From contig CAJUFQ010000007.1 in the NCBI GenBank assembly GCA_910585625.1, positions 1 through 64,000 of the forward strand: a stretch of 64,000 bases of DNA. The letters are read 5' to 3'. Source of the stretch: an uncultured Lachnospiraceae bacterium (GTDB lineage: Bacteria; Bacillota; Clostridia; Lachnospirales; Lachnospiraceae). Positions 36,902-47,214 of the stretch are shown one piece after another. Under the pieces are notes generated by a model. It ran no database searches and had not been told where the DNA came from. It worked only from the letters and a program-made list of their open reading frames with translations. Numbering within the stretch: position 1 is the stretch's first letter; each line of letters begins with the position of its first letter. A program made the position numbers and the translations under genes.

Positions 36902-37207
36902 GGAAAACTCAAATATCTTTATTCCCGCGAGCAACGAGCCAAGTAGAGGGCAGTCCCATATTAGGCAATTGCCGAGAAGGTCGAATACCCAGCAGCTTGC
37001 TGGGGTATTTGACTTCTTGTGCTTATCTGTAACATATGGTAATATAAAGAAGAATGGATAGGGGTCATATAGGTAACTGCAAAACGTTAAGTATAGTAAT
37101 GATTTGTGTTACTATCGCAATTTCACAACAAGAGAGGTCGGTTACATAAGGAGGCAGCTGGCAGAACGGAGGCCGGCAGACAAAACATCAAAATGGAGGG
37201 CATGACC
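36902..37207. other. Intergenic region before first MCP gene
   Basis: No gene supported. An ATTCCCG-AGCAA-GAG element begins near 36920 (shared in part with about 4592). A hairpin (36984-37009) has the form AATACCCAGCA/TGCTGGGGTATT with one bulged G. The rest is AT-rich leader; TAATAT at 37040 may be a -10 box. Confidence 0.5.
36984..37013 (+). terminator. Probable terminator after ibrB
   Basis: CCCAGCA/TGCTGGG stem with AATA/TATT extension across a bulged G, followed by TTGACTTCTT. Confidence 0.55.
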
Positions 37208-39241
37208 ATGAAGAATATGAAATTGGCAACAAAAATCAGCGTTATTGTAATTGGTATTTTAACAGTTGGCCTTGCAATCTTGTGGACAAGCACAAACGGA
37301 AATATGTCTGCCCTGATGGAGAAGCAGATTCTGGAAAACATGAATGAGGCGGCAGAAGCGCGGAGTGAGATCGCGCAAGAGTATGTAAAAGCGGCAGAAG
37401 ACTACCTGGCCGGCTATGGGCAGTCTGTGGAGCTGAAAAAAGTTCTGCTGCACCCGGAGGATGAAGATTTGGTAGCAGGGGCGCGGGCATATACCGAAAA
37501 ATATGGGGCTGTGAACGGGAACCTGGAAAACATTTATATGGCGGATGACAGCTCCTTTGTGTATACTGCGTATGTGGATGCGACGATTGGAAAGCAACTC
37601 AGAGAAGGGGATTCCCTAAAGCAGCTGCAGGAGCGGGTATTTAGCGGTACAAGTGTTTATAACTCCGGCGTCCTGCAGTCGCCTTCCACAGGTAAGCAGG
37701 TTGTCTCCATGTATTATCCCATCTATGATGGGGACAAACCACTGGGGTTTGTGGGCGGTGCGATTTATGCGGAGGAACTGAAGAACATTTTGGATCAGCT
37801 GCACAAAGATATGAGCGGGGAGAAGGACTACATGCTTCTCGATGCTGCGGCGGGTACTTATATATTCAGCCCGGACGAGGAAAAGCTGGGGGCTTCCATC
37901 GAAGAGGAACATGTGCTGCAGATGATAGAGCTTGCAAAGGGCAGCGCAGAAGGCAGTGATTTTTATAGCTACAAAGAAAATGGTAATGACAAGCTTTGCG
38001 TCTTCCATTACATGCCGGAACGGGACTGGGTGCTTGCAATGGTCACTGACCGTGGGACAGCGTTTGCTGCTGTCACACAGATGTCCATGATTCTGCTGGC
38101 AATCATAGCCGTAATCCTGGCGCTGATTTCTGTCCTGGTATGGATTGCCGGACGGCTGATTGCAAAAGACATCAATAAAGTGTCGCATATTATCTTTGAG
38201 ATTGGAACCTTGGATCTGACGCTGAAACATAAGCTGACCAGATATGCGTCCAGACAGGATGAAGTGGGCATGATTGCCAAGGCAACGCAAAATCTGGCAG
38301 ATACGGTCAGCGGGGCGGTCAGCCTGATTAAAGAGAAAAACGGGAAGCTTTTGGATACCTCTGGTACATTGCGTTCAGGGGTTACAACCACAAATAGTTC
38401 TATGGATGACGTGGAAAAGGCGATGAACGAAATAGCCGGGAGCGCTACCCAGCAGGCAGCGGACACCCAGCAGACAGCGGAAAGCATTATGCATATCGGG
38501 CAGAATATTGAGAAAACCATGTCCGAGACGGAGGCACTGAGCAGATATGCAGACGATATCAGGCGAACCAGTGAAGAAATGCGCAATACCATCAAGACTT
38601 TGTCTGAGGTGAATTGCAACACGGAACAGGCGATGGATGAAATCAGCGCGCAGATACTGTCAACGAATGAATCCGTAGTGAAGATTAAGGACGCCGCCCG
38701 GCTCATAACTTCCATTGCAGAGGAAACAAACCTCCTATCGCTCAATGCCGCGATTGAGGCAGCGCGTGCGGGAGAGCAGGGACGAGGATTCGCCGTGGTA
38801 GCAGACCAGATTCAGAAGCTTTCCGAGCAGTCCAATGATTCTACCAAATATATCGACGAAATAGTCAATGACCTGATGCGCGAATCTGATAAGACAGTGT
38901 CGTTCATGCATGAGACGAAAAGCGTCATACTTGAGCAGAGCAGGCAGCTTTCCTGCACGGAGGAGCAGTTCTCGGCAATTTATAAAGACATTGAGGTCAT
39001 CAAGCAGGCCGTTACGGCAATCTATGACACAGTAAAGAAAGTAGATGAAGAGAGGCTTACCGTTGTGGAATCAGTACGCAATCTTTCCGCGATTGCCGAG
39101 GGGAACGCTGCTGGCACGGAAGAGACGCTGGCATCGACGGAGCTTGTGAAAGAGATGGTAAAAGATATATCGGCTGTATCAGACCAGCTGATGGACGTCT
39201 CCGATGACATAGAAAAGAGCGTAGGCGGTTTTACAATTTAA
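37208..39241 (+). CDS. Methyl-accepting chemotaxis protein (first)
   Basis: Membrane chemoreceptor of 677 aa. A transmembrane segment at about residues 7-27, a long periplasm-equivalent Cache-type sensor domain, a second membrane segment near 305-325, HAMP, then the methyl-accepting signalling domain with ITSIAEETNLLSLNAAIEAARAGEQGRGF. ATG37208 follows GGAGGG at 37195-37200; upstream in-frame ATGs (37193, 37202) overlap that site. Monocistronic, ended by a strong terminator. The ligand is unknown. Confidence 0.93.
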   Translation: MKNMKLATKISVIVIGILTVGLAILWTSTNGNMSALMEKQILENMNEAAEARSEIAQEYVKAAEDYLAGYGQSVELKKVLLHPEDEDLVAGARAYTEKYGAVNGNLENIYMADDSSFVYTAYVDATIGKQLREGDSLKQLQERVFSGTSVYNSGVLQSPSTGKQVVSMYYPIYDGDKPLGFVGGAIYAEELKNILDQLHKDMSGEKDYMLLDAAAGTYIFSPDEEKLGASIEEEHVLQMIELAKGSAEGSDFYSYKENGNDKLCVFHYMPERDWVLAMVTDRGTAFAAVTQMSMILLAIIAVILALISVLVWIAGRLIAKDINKVSHIIFEIGTLDLTLKHKLTRYASRQDEVGMIAKATQNLADTVSGAVSLIKEKNGKLLDTSGTLRSGVTTTNSSMDDVEKAMNEIAGSATQQAADTQQTAESIMHIGQNIEKTMSETEALSRYADDIRRTSEEMRNTIKTLSEVNCNTEQAMDEISAQILSTNESVVKIKDAARLITSIAEETNLLSLNAAIEAARAGEQGRGFAVVADQIQKLSEQSNDSTKYIDEIVNDLMRESDKTVSFMHETKSVILEQSRQLSCTEEQFSAIYKDIEVIKQAVTAIYDTVKKVDEERLTVVESVRNLSAIAEGNAAGTEETLASTELVKEMVKDISAVSDQLMDVSDDIEKSVGGFTI

Positions 39242-39255
39242 AATCAGGCTTAAGG

Positions 39256-39290
39256 CCGCATGCACGCATTCCCGGTGCATGCGGTTTTTC
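39256..39290 (+). terminator. Terminator after first MCP
   Basis: CCGCATGCAC (39256-39265) and GTGCATGCGG (39275-39284) form a perfect 10-bp stem followed by TTTTT. Confidence 0.9.
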
Positions 39291-39321
39291 TCTGCCCGTC
39301 AGCGATGAAGTGTTTCCTGCG

Positions 39322-40632
39322 TTAATCCGCAAGGGAAAGGATGTCTTCAAAGAAAGAGGGGTAGGAAATGGCGACGCACTCCCTGTCGTCCAGCAAAGTT
39401 TCGCCGGGGGCGTTCAGGCCGGCGATTGCAAACGCCATAGCAATCCGGTGGTCTTGATGTGTCTTGATAGACGTCCCATGCAAAGGTCTGCCGCCCTCTA
39501 TGGACAGGCCATCTTCCGCGGGTGTGACAGAGGCCCCCATAGCGTTCAGGTTTTCCGTGATGGCAGCGATTCGGTCGGATTCCTTTACTTTCAGCTCCTG
39601 CGCGTCGCGGATGGCCGTAACGCCTTCTGCAAAAGCAGCCATCACGGCAATAATGGGGATTTCGTCAATTAGCGTTGGTATCATTTCACCGCCGATATCC
39701 GTGCCATGCAGGGAGCTGCTCCTTACCAGGATATCGGCAACCGGTTCCCCGGAGACAGTACGCTCGTCTAAGAGGGTAAGGTCTCCGCCCATCGCAAGGG
39801 CGGCCGTTATCATGCCGTTCCGCGTAGGGTTGATGCCGACATTCCTGATTAAAATTTCAGAATTCGGGGTAAGCAGCCCCAGGGCGATGAAATAAGCAGC
39901 TGAGGAGATATCCCCGGGAACATGGATTTTTTGGCCGTGAAGTTCCGGTTCCGGCTTTATGGAAGCCGTCGTGCCCTCAGAGAAAATCTGCGCACCGAAG
40001 CCGGTGAGCATCAGTTCTGTGTGGTTCCTCGATAGTGCCGGCTCCGTGACGCTGGTTTCCCCCTCGGCATATAGGCCGGCGAGCAGGACGGCAGATTTCA
40101 CCTGGGCGGAGGCCACTGGAGACTGATAGCTGATTCCGTGCAGATGGCCGCCGCGGATGGAAAAAGGCGCACAGCCGGAAGCGGAGGCTATCAGGGTGTC
40201 GGGGAAAGCGTCTGCTTCCCAGCTTTGGAATGCAGCGCCCATCTGGGTGAGTGGGGTGAAGACACGTGCCATGGGACGCCTGCGGATGGAGCTGTCGCCG
40301 TCTAAGATGCTCTCAAAAGGCTGTCCTGCAAGGATGCCGGATATCAGCCGTGTGGTAGTTCCGCTGTTGCCTGCATCCAGAATGCCGGAGGGGGCAGACA
40401 GTCCATGAAGTCCTTTTCCGTGTATCATGACATTCGTACCCTGGCTCTCAATGGCAATTCCCAGCTTGCGGAAACAGGATATGGTGGACAGGCAGTCTGC
40501 GCCTGGCAGAAAATTGCTGACCATGGTTAGCCCGTCAGAGATGGATCCGAACATGATGCTCCGGTGGGAAATCGATTTATCGCCGGGAACTGACAGTTCC
40601 CCATGGAAAGAGTATTTGTCTGTAATTTGCAT
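39322..40632 (-). CDS. aroA: 3-phosphoshikimate 1-carboxyvinyltransferase (EPSP synthase)
   Basis: Condenses shikimate 3-phosphate with PEP in aromatic amino acid synthesis. 436 aa, normal. Motifs: VPGDKSISHRSIM at residues 16-28, LDAGNSGTTTRL (about 86), DGDSSIRRRPM, and a C-terminal KVKESDRIAAI and DHRIAMAFA. Start ATG40632 has GAGGT upstream. It follows tyrA by 42 nt on the same strand, forming an aromatic-pathway operon. It ends near the terminator of the convergent MCP gene. Confidence 0.97.
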   Translation of the reverse strand: MQITDKYSFHGELSVPGDKSISHRSIMFGSISDGLTMVSNFLPGADCLSTISCFRKLGIAIESQGTNVMIHGKGLHGLSAPSGILDAGNSGTTTRLISGILAGQPFESILDGDSSIRRRPMARVFTPLTQMGAAFQSWEADAFPDTLIASASGCAPFSIRGGHLHGISYQSPVASAQVKSAVLLAGLYAEGETSVTEPALSRNHTELMLTGFGAQIFSEGTTASIKPEPELHGQKIHVPGDISSAAYFIALGLLTPNSEILIRNVGINPTRNGMITAALAMGGDLTLLDERTVSGEPVADILVRSSSLHGTDIGGEMIPTLIDEIPIIAVMAAFAEGVTAIRDAQELKVKESDRIAAITENLNAMGASVTPAEDGLSIEGGRPLHGTSIKTHQDHRIAMAFAIAGLNAPGETLLDDRECVAISYPSFFEDILSLAD

Positions 40633-40674
40633 AAATATACCTCGCTTTTACATTATATTTGCCATGGAAATGGC

Positions 40675-41766
40675 TTATTCGTAGACGGTATAATCGCATT
40701 CCCGGAGCAGGGAGGCAGCCTTCTTTTTTGCGGCTTCCTCATAAAATTCTATATGGAGTACGCCTTCCTGGAATTCCCGGTTATGGATGATACCGATATT
40801 TTTGATGTTGACCCCATGGCTGGAAAGGATTGTGGCAAGCGCGGCAATGCCGCCGGTCTCGTCCACCATGTCGCAGTAAATCTCATAGACTTTGGGCAGC
40901 GGGCCGGAGCTTGTGATGGTGAGAGAGTCACGGTAGTCTTTGGCCCGCTGGAAGAAATCATACAATTCCTGGCTCCTGGAAACGGAAATCAGGTTTCGTG
41001 TCGATTCCAGGGAATGGATGAACAGGTCAATCAGCTTTATAATCTGTCCCTGATTTGCCAGGCAGATCTGCTGCCACATGACAGGCGAGGACGAGGCAAT
41101 CCTTGTGATGTCCCGGAATCCGCCGGCAGCGACTTTTTTCATAATGGCTGCCTCGCTGTCCGTATCTTGTACCAGGTTGACCAGGCTGGAGGCCAGGATA
41201 TGCGGAAGATGGCTGATGGCTGCCGTGATAAAGTCATGCGATACATAATCCAATACCATGGTGATTGCGCCTAAGGAACGGATGAATTCTTCAAATTCTC
41301 TCACAATCTCCCCATCAGTCTGTAGGGACGGTGTGAGAATGTAGTAGGCATTTTCCAGCAGGTATGGGGTTGCGTGTCCGTATCCGCTTTTCTCAGATCC
41401 TGCCATGGGATGTCCGCCAATGAAATAAGGGGCTATCTGGGGAGGGAGCGCTTCGTGGATTGCGCTTTTCACGCTTCCGACATCTGTAATAATGCAATTT
41501 TCCCCGGCAAAGTCGGACAATTTTGCAAGAATTTCTGCATTTTTCTGCACAGGCGCGCAGAGGAAGATATAACGGCAGTGGGCGAATTCCTCTACCAACT
41601 CCGTAAAGCCATGGGATATGACGGACTCTTCTGCAGCAAGCGCTAAGGCATCAGTGTCTAAATCATATGCAATCAAAGTGATATTCGGGTAAATGCGGTG
41701 GATGGTCTTGGCAATCGAACCGCCGATAAGGCCAAGACCGACAAATCCAATCTTATCAGGTATCAT
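40675..41766 (-). CDS. tyrA: Prephenate dehydrogenase with C-terminal ACT domain
   Basis: Oxidises prephenate to 4-hydroxyphenylpyruvate with NAD+ for tyrosine synthesis. 363 aa: Rossmann domain starting KIGFVGLGLIGGSIAKTI, a catalytic His region with GGHPMAGSEKSG, a helical dimerisation domain, and a C-terminal ACT domain (about 295-363; VDETGGIAALATILSSHGVN), probably for tyrosine feedback. The start is ATG41766 behind AGGAGGAG; a longer frame to 41784 overlaps that site. Diverges from the EF-G-like gene. Confidence 0.95.
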   Translation of the reverse strand: MIPDKIGFVGLGLIGGSIAKTIHRIYPNITLIAYDLDTDALALAAEESVISHGFTELVEEFAHCRYIFLCAPVQKNAEILAKLSDFAGENCIITDVGSVKSAIHEALPPQIAPYFIGGHPMAGSEKSGYGHATPYLLENAYYILTPSLQTDGEIVREFEEFIRSLGAITMVLDYVSHDFITAAISHLPHILASSLVNLVQDTDSEAAIMKKVAAGGFRDITRIASSSPVMWQQICLANQGQIIKLIDLFIHSLESTRNLISVSRSQELYDFFQRAKDYRDSLTITSSGPLPKVYEIYCDMVDETGGIAALATILSSHGVNIKNIGIIHNREFQEGVLHIEFYEEAAKKKAASLLRECDYTVYE

Positions 41767-41859
41767 AATCTCCTCCTGAAACATGAATAAATAATCTTCA
41801 TCCTATGGTAAGGGAAAAGATGGAAAAAGTCAATACTTTGTAAAATTTGAATAAAAAGG

Positions 41860-41888
41860 TTGTTTTTTTCTGAAAATTTTAGTAAAAT
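41860..41888 (+). promoter_or_regulatory. Promoter of EF-G-like gene
   Basis: TTGTTT (41860-41865), 17-bp spacer, TAAAAT (41883-41888), in an AT-rich divergent region with tyrA. Confidence 0.55.
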
Positions 41889-41924
41889 ATAAACATTAAA
41901 ATAATTTGTATTGGAGGAAGGCAT

Positions 41925-44015
41925 ATGAATGTTTATACAACGGATAAGATAAGGAACGTTGCCTTGTTGGGGCACGGTGGTAGTGGAAAGACGACTTTGG
42001 CGGAAGCAATGGCGTATCTGTCCGGTATTACCAAACGGATGGGGAAGGTCACGGATGGCAATACCATCAGTGATTACGACAAAGAAGAAACCAAGCGTCT
42101 TTTTTCTATTAATACTTCCATAGTGCCGATAATCTGGGAAGATACGAAGATTAATCTTTTGGATACTCCGGGGTACTTTGGATTTGTCGGTGAAGTAGAG
42201 GAGGCAGTCAGCGTGGCTGATGCGGCAATCATCGTTGTGTCCGGCAAGAGCGGCGTGGAAGTCGGGACTCAGAAAGCATGGGATATCTGTGAGAAATATA
42301 AGATTCCGCGCATGGTATTTGTGACAGAGATGGATGACGACAACGCCAGTTTCCGTCAGGTTGTGGAAGACTTGCAGGAAATGTACGGCAAGAAAATCGC
42401 GCCTTTCCATCTGCCGATTCGTGAGAACGAGAAGTTCGTAGGCTATGTCAATGTAGTGGCGCAGACTGGTAACCGCTGGAACGACAAAGGGGAAGTCGTT
42501 GAGACGGAAATCCCGGACTACTCACAGAACAACCTGGAAATCTGCCGTGAGGCTCTGATGGAAGCAGTTGCTGAGACAAGCGAGGAATTCATGGACCGCT
42601 ATTTTTCCGGGGAAGAATTCTCTGAATTTGAGATTCGTTCCGCACTGCGCACCAATGTGGTGGACGGAAGCATCGTTCCTATTTCCATGGGTTCAAGTAC
42701 GCTGGTACAAGGCGTCTATACGCTGTTAGATGATATCATCAAGTATCTCCCCAGCCCGGAGAAGCGTCCCTGCAAAGGCGTCAATATGAAGACGAATGAG
42801 GTCTTTGACGGTGACTATGATATAGCAAAGGCAAAGAGCGCATACATATTTAAGACAATCGCCGATCCGTTCATCGGCAAATATTCTTTGATTAAGGTAA
42901 ATTCGGGCGTATTGAAGACCGATGACGTACTGTACAATGAGGAGAAGGCACAGGAAATGAAAATCGGCAAGCTTTACGTGATGCGCGGCAACAAGGCGGA
43001 GGAAGTGCCGGAACTGCATGCCGGCGATTTGGGAGCATTGGCAAAATTGACGAAATCAACTACACGCGATACCTTGTCTACGAAGGCAACCCCCGTCGTG
43101 TATGGAAAGACACAGATTTCCACGCCATATACCTATAAACGCTATAAGACGAAGAATAAAGGGGATGAAGACAAGGTTTCCCAGGCATTGCAGAAGCTGA
43201 TGCAGGAAGACCTGACGTTAAAGGTTGAAAATGACAGTGCCAATGGGCAGACCCTGATATACGGCATCGGCGATCAGCACCTGGAGGTCGTGGTGAGCAA
43301 GCTTGCGGAACGTTATAAAGTTACGATTGAGCTAAGCAGGCCTAAGATTGCTTTCCGTGAGACCATACGCAAGAAATCTGACGTAGAATATAAGTATAAG
43401 AAGCAGTCCGGCGGACATGGGCAGTATGGCCATGTCAAGATGACCTTTGAGCCAAGCGGAGATTTAGAGGCAGCTTTTGAGTTTGAGCAGCAGGTAGTAG
43501 GCGGCGCCGTCCCCAAAAACTATTTCCCGGCGGTAGAAAAAGGGCTGCAGGATTCCGTGCTGAAAGGCCCGATGGCGGCGTACCCTGTCGTGGGCATCAA
43601 AGCCGTGCTTTACGATGGTTCTTACCATCCGGTGGATTCTTCGGAAATGGCTTTTAAAATGGCAACCATTCAGGCATTTAAGAAAGGCATCATGGAAGCT
43701 TCCCCGGTGCTGTTAGAGCCGATTGCTACCATGAAGGTCGTTGTGCCGGATAAGTACACGGGCGACGTCATGGGCGATCTCAATAAACGTCGGGGACGCG
43801 TGCTGGGCATGAATCCGGCAGAGGCAGGAAAGACGGAAGTCACGGCGGACGTTCCTTATATGGAAATCTACGGCTATATGACGGATCTGCGTTCCATGAC
43901 TGGCGGAAGCGGTTTGTTCTCTTATGAGTTTGCGCGCTATGAGCAGACGCCGTCCGATATCCAGGAAAAGGAAGTAGAGGCGAGGAAGAATAAGCTGGAC
44001 AACGGAGAAGAATAG
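41925..44015 (+). CDS. EF-G-family translational GTPase paralogue
   Basis: 696 aa with the five-domain EF-G layout. G1 is GHGGSGKT (residues 16-23), G3 is LLDTPGYFGF, and domain IV shows GGHGQYGHVKMTF; the C-terminal domain has PYMEIYGYMTDLRSMTGGSGLF. The G4 guanine-specificity motif, normally NKxD, reads TEMD (in MVFVTEMDDDN), which is unusual. It stands alone, not in the str operon with rpsL, rpsG and tuf, so it is more likely an EF-G2-type or ribosome-associated paralogue than the main EF-G. Start ATG41925 follows TTGGAGGAAGG. Confidence 0.88.
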   Translation: MNVYTTDKIRNVALLGHGGSGKTTLAEAMAYLSGITKRMGKVTDGNTISDYDKEETKRLFSINTSIVPIIWEDTKINLLDTPGYFGFVGEVEEAVSVADAAIIVVSGKSGVEVGTQKAWDICEKYKIPRMVFVTEMDDDNASFRQVVEDLQEMYGKKIAPFHLPIRENEKFVGYVNVVAQTGNRWNDKGEVVETEIPDYSQNNLEICREALMEAVAETSEEFMDRYFSGEEFSEFEIRSALRTNVVDGSIVPISMGSSTLVQGVYTLLDDIIKYLPSPEKRPCKGVNMKTNEVFDGDYDIAKAKSAYIFKTIADPFIGKYSLIKVNSGVLKTDDVLYNEEKAQEMKIGKLYVMRGNKAEEVPELHAGDLGALAKLTKSTTRDTLSTKATPVVYGKTQISTPYTYKRYKTKNKGDEDKVSQALQKLMQEDLTLKVENDSANGQTLIYGIGDQHLEVVVSKLAERYKVTIELSRPKIAFRETIRKKSDVEYKYKKQSGGHGQYGHVKMTFEPSGDLEAAFEFEQQVVGGAVPKNYFPAVEKGLQDSVLKGPMAAYPVVGIKAVLYDGSYHPVDSSEMAFKMATIQAFKKGIMEASPVLLEPIATMKVVVPDKYTGDVMGDLNKRRGRVLGMNPAEAGKTEVTADVPYMEIYGYMTDLRSMTGGSGLFSYEFARYEQTPSDIQEKEVEARKNKLDNGEE

Positions 44016-44131
44016 GATTACAATGTCATATGGTGAACACGTGCCAGTATACTGCGTAGAGAGAAGCAAATGCAAGGCCCATGTCAGATATGCTGCGTAT
44101 GAAGTACAGAATGCCAGAAGGGTAGGAAGTT

Positions 44132-46264
44132 ATGAGGAATGAAAAAGGAACTAACCAATCTGCGGGGCAGGAAGCAAAGAGCAGAAACGGAAAATTGAGC
44201 ATCCGGGAGATGAAACGTTTGTACCATGAGACGATTAAAGGTAAGATTACCATGTCTGTATTAGCGTTGGTTATCATTTCCTTATCGCTCCTGGGGATCA
44301 TTACCAGCGTGCTGAATAGCCACAGCACGAACACTACCCTCAAACGGAGCATGGAAGCGACAGCCCGCGTATCGGCAGAGCGGGTGGAATGGGAAATTAC
44401 ATCCTATAGGAATCTTGCGGAAGATTTGGGCCTGACGGCGCGTCTATCCAGTGACGAGGCTGGCGTAGAAGAAAAAAGGACGTTAGTTGATGAACGAGTA
44501 GAAGTCAATGGACTGGTAAGGGGAGACATCCTTGACAGCAAAGGCATCAGTATATTTTCAGGGGAGAGCCATGCGGATACGGATTATTTCCAGGCTGCGA
44601 TGCTGGGTGCAAGCTTCGTGACGGAGCCGATTATCAGCGAGGACCAGTCTTCGCTGGAAGTCATCATCGCGGCTCCCCTGTGGAAAGGCGGGGTGCATGG
44701 GACGGAAGTGGTAGGAACCGTATATCTGGTTCCGGAAGAGAACTTCCTTAATGACATCATGGTGGCAACCAACATTAGCGCCAACGGATCCGCATATATG
44801 GTGGACTGCGAGGGAAATGTAATCGCGCATAAAGATTCGGAACTTGTCAAGGCCAAGGATAACAGTATCTTGGAGGCTGAGACAAATGCAGGATTAAAGC
44901 CTCTGGCCAAGCTGGAAAAGAAAATGATTGCCGGAGAAACCGGGTTCGGCACTTACCGTTATGGCGGTGTGAAGAAAGTTATGGCATTTACGTCTATAGA
45001 AAACAGCAACGACTGGAGCATTGCCATTACAGCCCCGACTTCTGATTTTAACGGTGAGACAATCGCGGGCATCATCATCACAATACTGATTGTCATAATC
45101 TCCATCGGCGTGGCCGTATTCATGGTAAGGCGGCTTGCGGATAATATTGGGACGCCCATCCACCTATGTGCGAAACGACTGGTTGCGCTGGCAAAAGGGG
45201 ACTTACATACTGAGGTGCCCGAGATTTCCAGCAGAGATGAAACGCTGGTTCTCGCGAATGCCACACAGAATATTGTTACGGATATGAGGACTATCATTGA
45301 GGATGTGGATTATATCCTTGGAGAAATGAGCGACAATAATTTTGGCGTGCATTCCAAGGCCAGGGAATATTATGTCGGAGATTTCAAGGGCATACTGGAA
45401 GCCGTGCGCGGGATTAAATATTCCCTTGCAGATACCATCAACCATATCAAGGAGTCCTCAGATCAGGTCGGGCTTGGATCCACGCAGCTTGCGGACGGGG
45501 CGCAGTCTATGGCAGAAGGAGCCACAGATCAGGCGGCGTCTGTGCAGGAGCTTCTGGCAACGGTGAATGATGTTGCGGAACAAGTGCGGAGGAATACGGA
45601 GAATGCCCTCACGACGAACCAGAAAGCGATGGGAATCGGCGAGCAGGCGAATGCCAGCAGTGCATACATCCAAGAGATGACGAAAGCAATGGGCAAGATC
45701 AGCGAGGCTTCCCAGCAGATTGCGAATATCATTCAGACGATTGAAGAAATTGCAGACCAGACGAATCTGCTGTCCCTCAATGCGTCGATAGAAGCAGCGC
45801 GCGCAGGCGAGGCAGGCCGTGGATTCGCGGTGGTAGCAGGGGAAATCGGTCATTTGGCAAATCAGTGTACGGATGCCGTAGAAGATACAAGGAAACTTAT
45901 ACAAGCTGCGTTGCACGAAGTGGAAAGCGGCAATCAGATTGCGAACGAGACGGCGAATGTCCTGCAAAATGTGATTGAAGGCATCGAGGAGATTGTCAAG
46001 GCGGTGGAAGCTGTGGCAGAGAGCTGCAATGAACAGAATAACTCTATGCAGCAAGTTAATGAAGCTATAGAAATTATTTCCGAAGTGGTGCAGACAAATT
46101 CCGCATCTGCGGAACAGACATCCGCAACCAGCGAGGAACTGTCAGCACAGGCAGTGGAACTGAACGATATGATCGGCAGATTCCGGCTGTCAGATGAAGA
46201 GGAGGGCTGCGAAACAGAGGAGGACCAGGAAATGGAAGAAATCGAGGAAGAAGCGAAAGCTTAA
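44132..46264 (+). CDS. Methyl-accepting chemotaxis protein (second)
   Basis: Chemoreceptor of 710 aa. A 40-residue basic cytoplasmic N-terminus, a membrane segment near 42-65, a Cache-type sensor, a second segment near 308-330, HAMP, and a signalling domain with EEIADQTNLLSLNASIEAARAGEAGRGF. The last 20 residues are strongly acidic, with no CheR-docking pentapeptide. ATG44132 follows GGTAGGAAG. It lies 116 nt after the EF-G-like gene and ends at a terminator shared with the convergent SOD-like gene. Confidence 0.93.
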   Translation: MRNEKGTNQSAGQEAKSRNGKLSIREMKRLYHETIKGKITMSVLALVIISLSLLGIITSVLNSHSTNTTLKRSMEATARVSAERVEWEITSYRNLAEDLGLTARLSSDEAGVEEKRTLVDERVEVNGLVRGDILDSKGISIFSGESHADTDYFQAAMLGASFVTEPIISEDQSSLEVIIAAPLWKGGVHGTEVVGTVYLVPEENFLNDIMVATNISANGSAYMVDCEGNVIAHKDSELVKAKDNSILEAETNAGLKPLAKLEKKMIAGETGFGTYRYGGVKKVMAFTSIENSNDWSIAITAPTSDFNGETIAGIIITILIVIISIGVAVFMVRRLADNIGTPIHLCAKRLVALAKGDLHTEVPEISSRDETLVLANATQNIVTDMRTIIEDVDYILGEMSDNNFGVHSKAREYYVGDFKGILEAVRGIKYSLADTINHIKESSDQVGLGSTQLADGAQSMAEGATDQAASVQELLATVNDVAEQVRRNTENALTTNQKAMGIGEQANASSAYIQEMTKAMGKISEASQQIANIIQTIEEIADQTNLLSLNASIEAARAGEAGRGFAVVAGEIGHLANQCTDAVEDTRKLIQAALHEVESGNQIANETANVLQNVIEGIEEIVKAVEAVAESCNEQNNSMQQVNEAIEIISEVVQTNSASAEQTSATSEELSAQAVELNDMIGRFRLSDEEEGCETEEDQEMEEIEEEAKA

Positions 46265-46350
46265 AGAAGGAATATTTCTGTCTGAAAAGCTTTCTGGATG
46301 TGGCAGGCGTAAACCTCACAGATATTGATGATATAAAACAATAACGATAA

Positions 46351-46392
46351 GGTGCAGAGACCGTGGAAGTATCAGGAATCTGCACCTTTTTC
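46351..46392. terminator. Terminator between second MCP and SOD-like gene
   Basis: GGTGCAGA (46351-46358) pairs with TCTGCACC (46379-46386) and is followed by TTTTTC. Confidence 0.75.
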
Positions 46393-46417
46393 ATTTTACA
46401 ATTAGGAACACAAGCGT

Positions 46418-46939
46418 TTATGTCACAGCCTGGATAGTCCCGCAGGCGATTTTACTGCCGGAATTGCCGGAAGGCTGCGTGGTGAAATCATCTGGGCTGC
46501 TGTGGATGATGACGGTTCTGCCGATTAAGTCTGAGAGCTTGAAGCGGTCTGTGAAATACATCATCCATGCCGAGCCGTTGTTGCCGAACAGGGGGGGCAG
46601 GTCTCCTTCATGGGCGGGGTGCGGACACATGCCAGGGTTCAAATGCTGGCCGGCGTCCGCGTAGGGGTCGCTGCTGTCTCCGGTGCAGGAATGCCCTTCA
46701 TGGACGTGGAAGCCGAAAATATCGCTCCTGCAACTTGTATCTGATATCGGAAGCCCATAGACTTCAGCATTGACCAGTACGCCTGCCCCCACAGGGTAGA
46801 AGCGGATCATGCCATTAATCTCTGCATTTCCGGGATTGCCGGTAATCTCTGCATAGGCAGCCGGCATATGGTAAAGGGCTGTTTCAAGGAATAGAAGCCC
46901 GGGGTTTTCGTAAGCTTTATTTACATTTGATTGAGACAT
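46418..46939 (-). CDS. Cu/Zn superoxide dismutase-family protein, no signal peptide
   Basis: 173 aa. All expected metal ligands are discernible: FGFHVHEGHSCTG (HxH plus a disulfide-type Cys), AGQHLNP, a compressed CPHPAHEGDLP supplying His, His and Asp, and VIIHSSPDDF with a later SKIACG (partner Cys). The loop between the Zn ligands is shorter than in classic enzymes. No signal peptide is seen, although Cu/Zn SODs of bacteria are usually exported and use a disulfide. The start is ATG46939 behind GGAG. Activity is not certain; a CHRD/SOD-like structural role is possible. Confidence 0.82.
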   Translation of the reverse strand: MSQSNVNKAYENPGLLFLETALYHMPAAYAEITGNPGNAEINGMIRFYPVGAGVLVNAEVYGLPISDTSCRSDIFGFHVHEGHSCTGDSSDPYADAGQHLNPGMCPHPAHEGDLPPLFGNNGSAWMMYFTDRFKLSDLIGRTVIIHSSPDDFTTQPSGNSGSKIACGTIQAVT

Positions 46940-47123
46940 GGAAATCTCCTAATCAATAATCTTGTTACTTTTATAGTATTTTGCTTAGAGGAATTGGTGA
47001 ATGGCATTTCGTGCGGGAATATATTATATCTCCCCAAGGTCTTGCGGACGCCGGCATCATAGAAATCTTGCACAGAAAAGTGCTGTGGAACTGCAAAATG
47101 GGGAATCTCAAATGCAATTAAAC

Positions 47124-47151
47124 TTGACAAAACCGTGCTGTGTGATAGAAT
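47124..47151 (+). promoter_or_regulatory. Promoter of leuS
   Basis: TTGACA (47124-47129) and TAGAAT (47146-47151), spacer 16 bp. The leader is only about 55 nt, with no T-box. Confidence 0.65.
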
Positions 47152-47214
47152 TTTAGAAGTATGACGTAGTGTATATTTATGAGCCTTTGAAAATAAAGAC
47201 CAGGAGGATAAAAG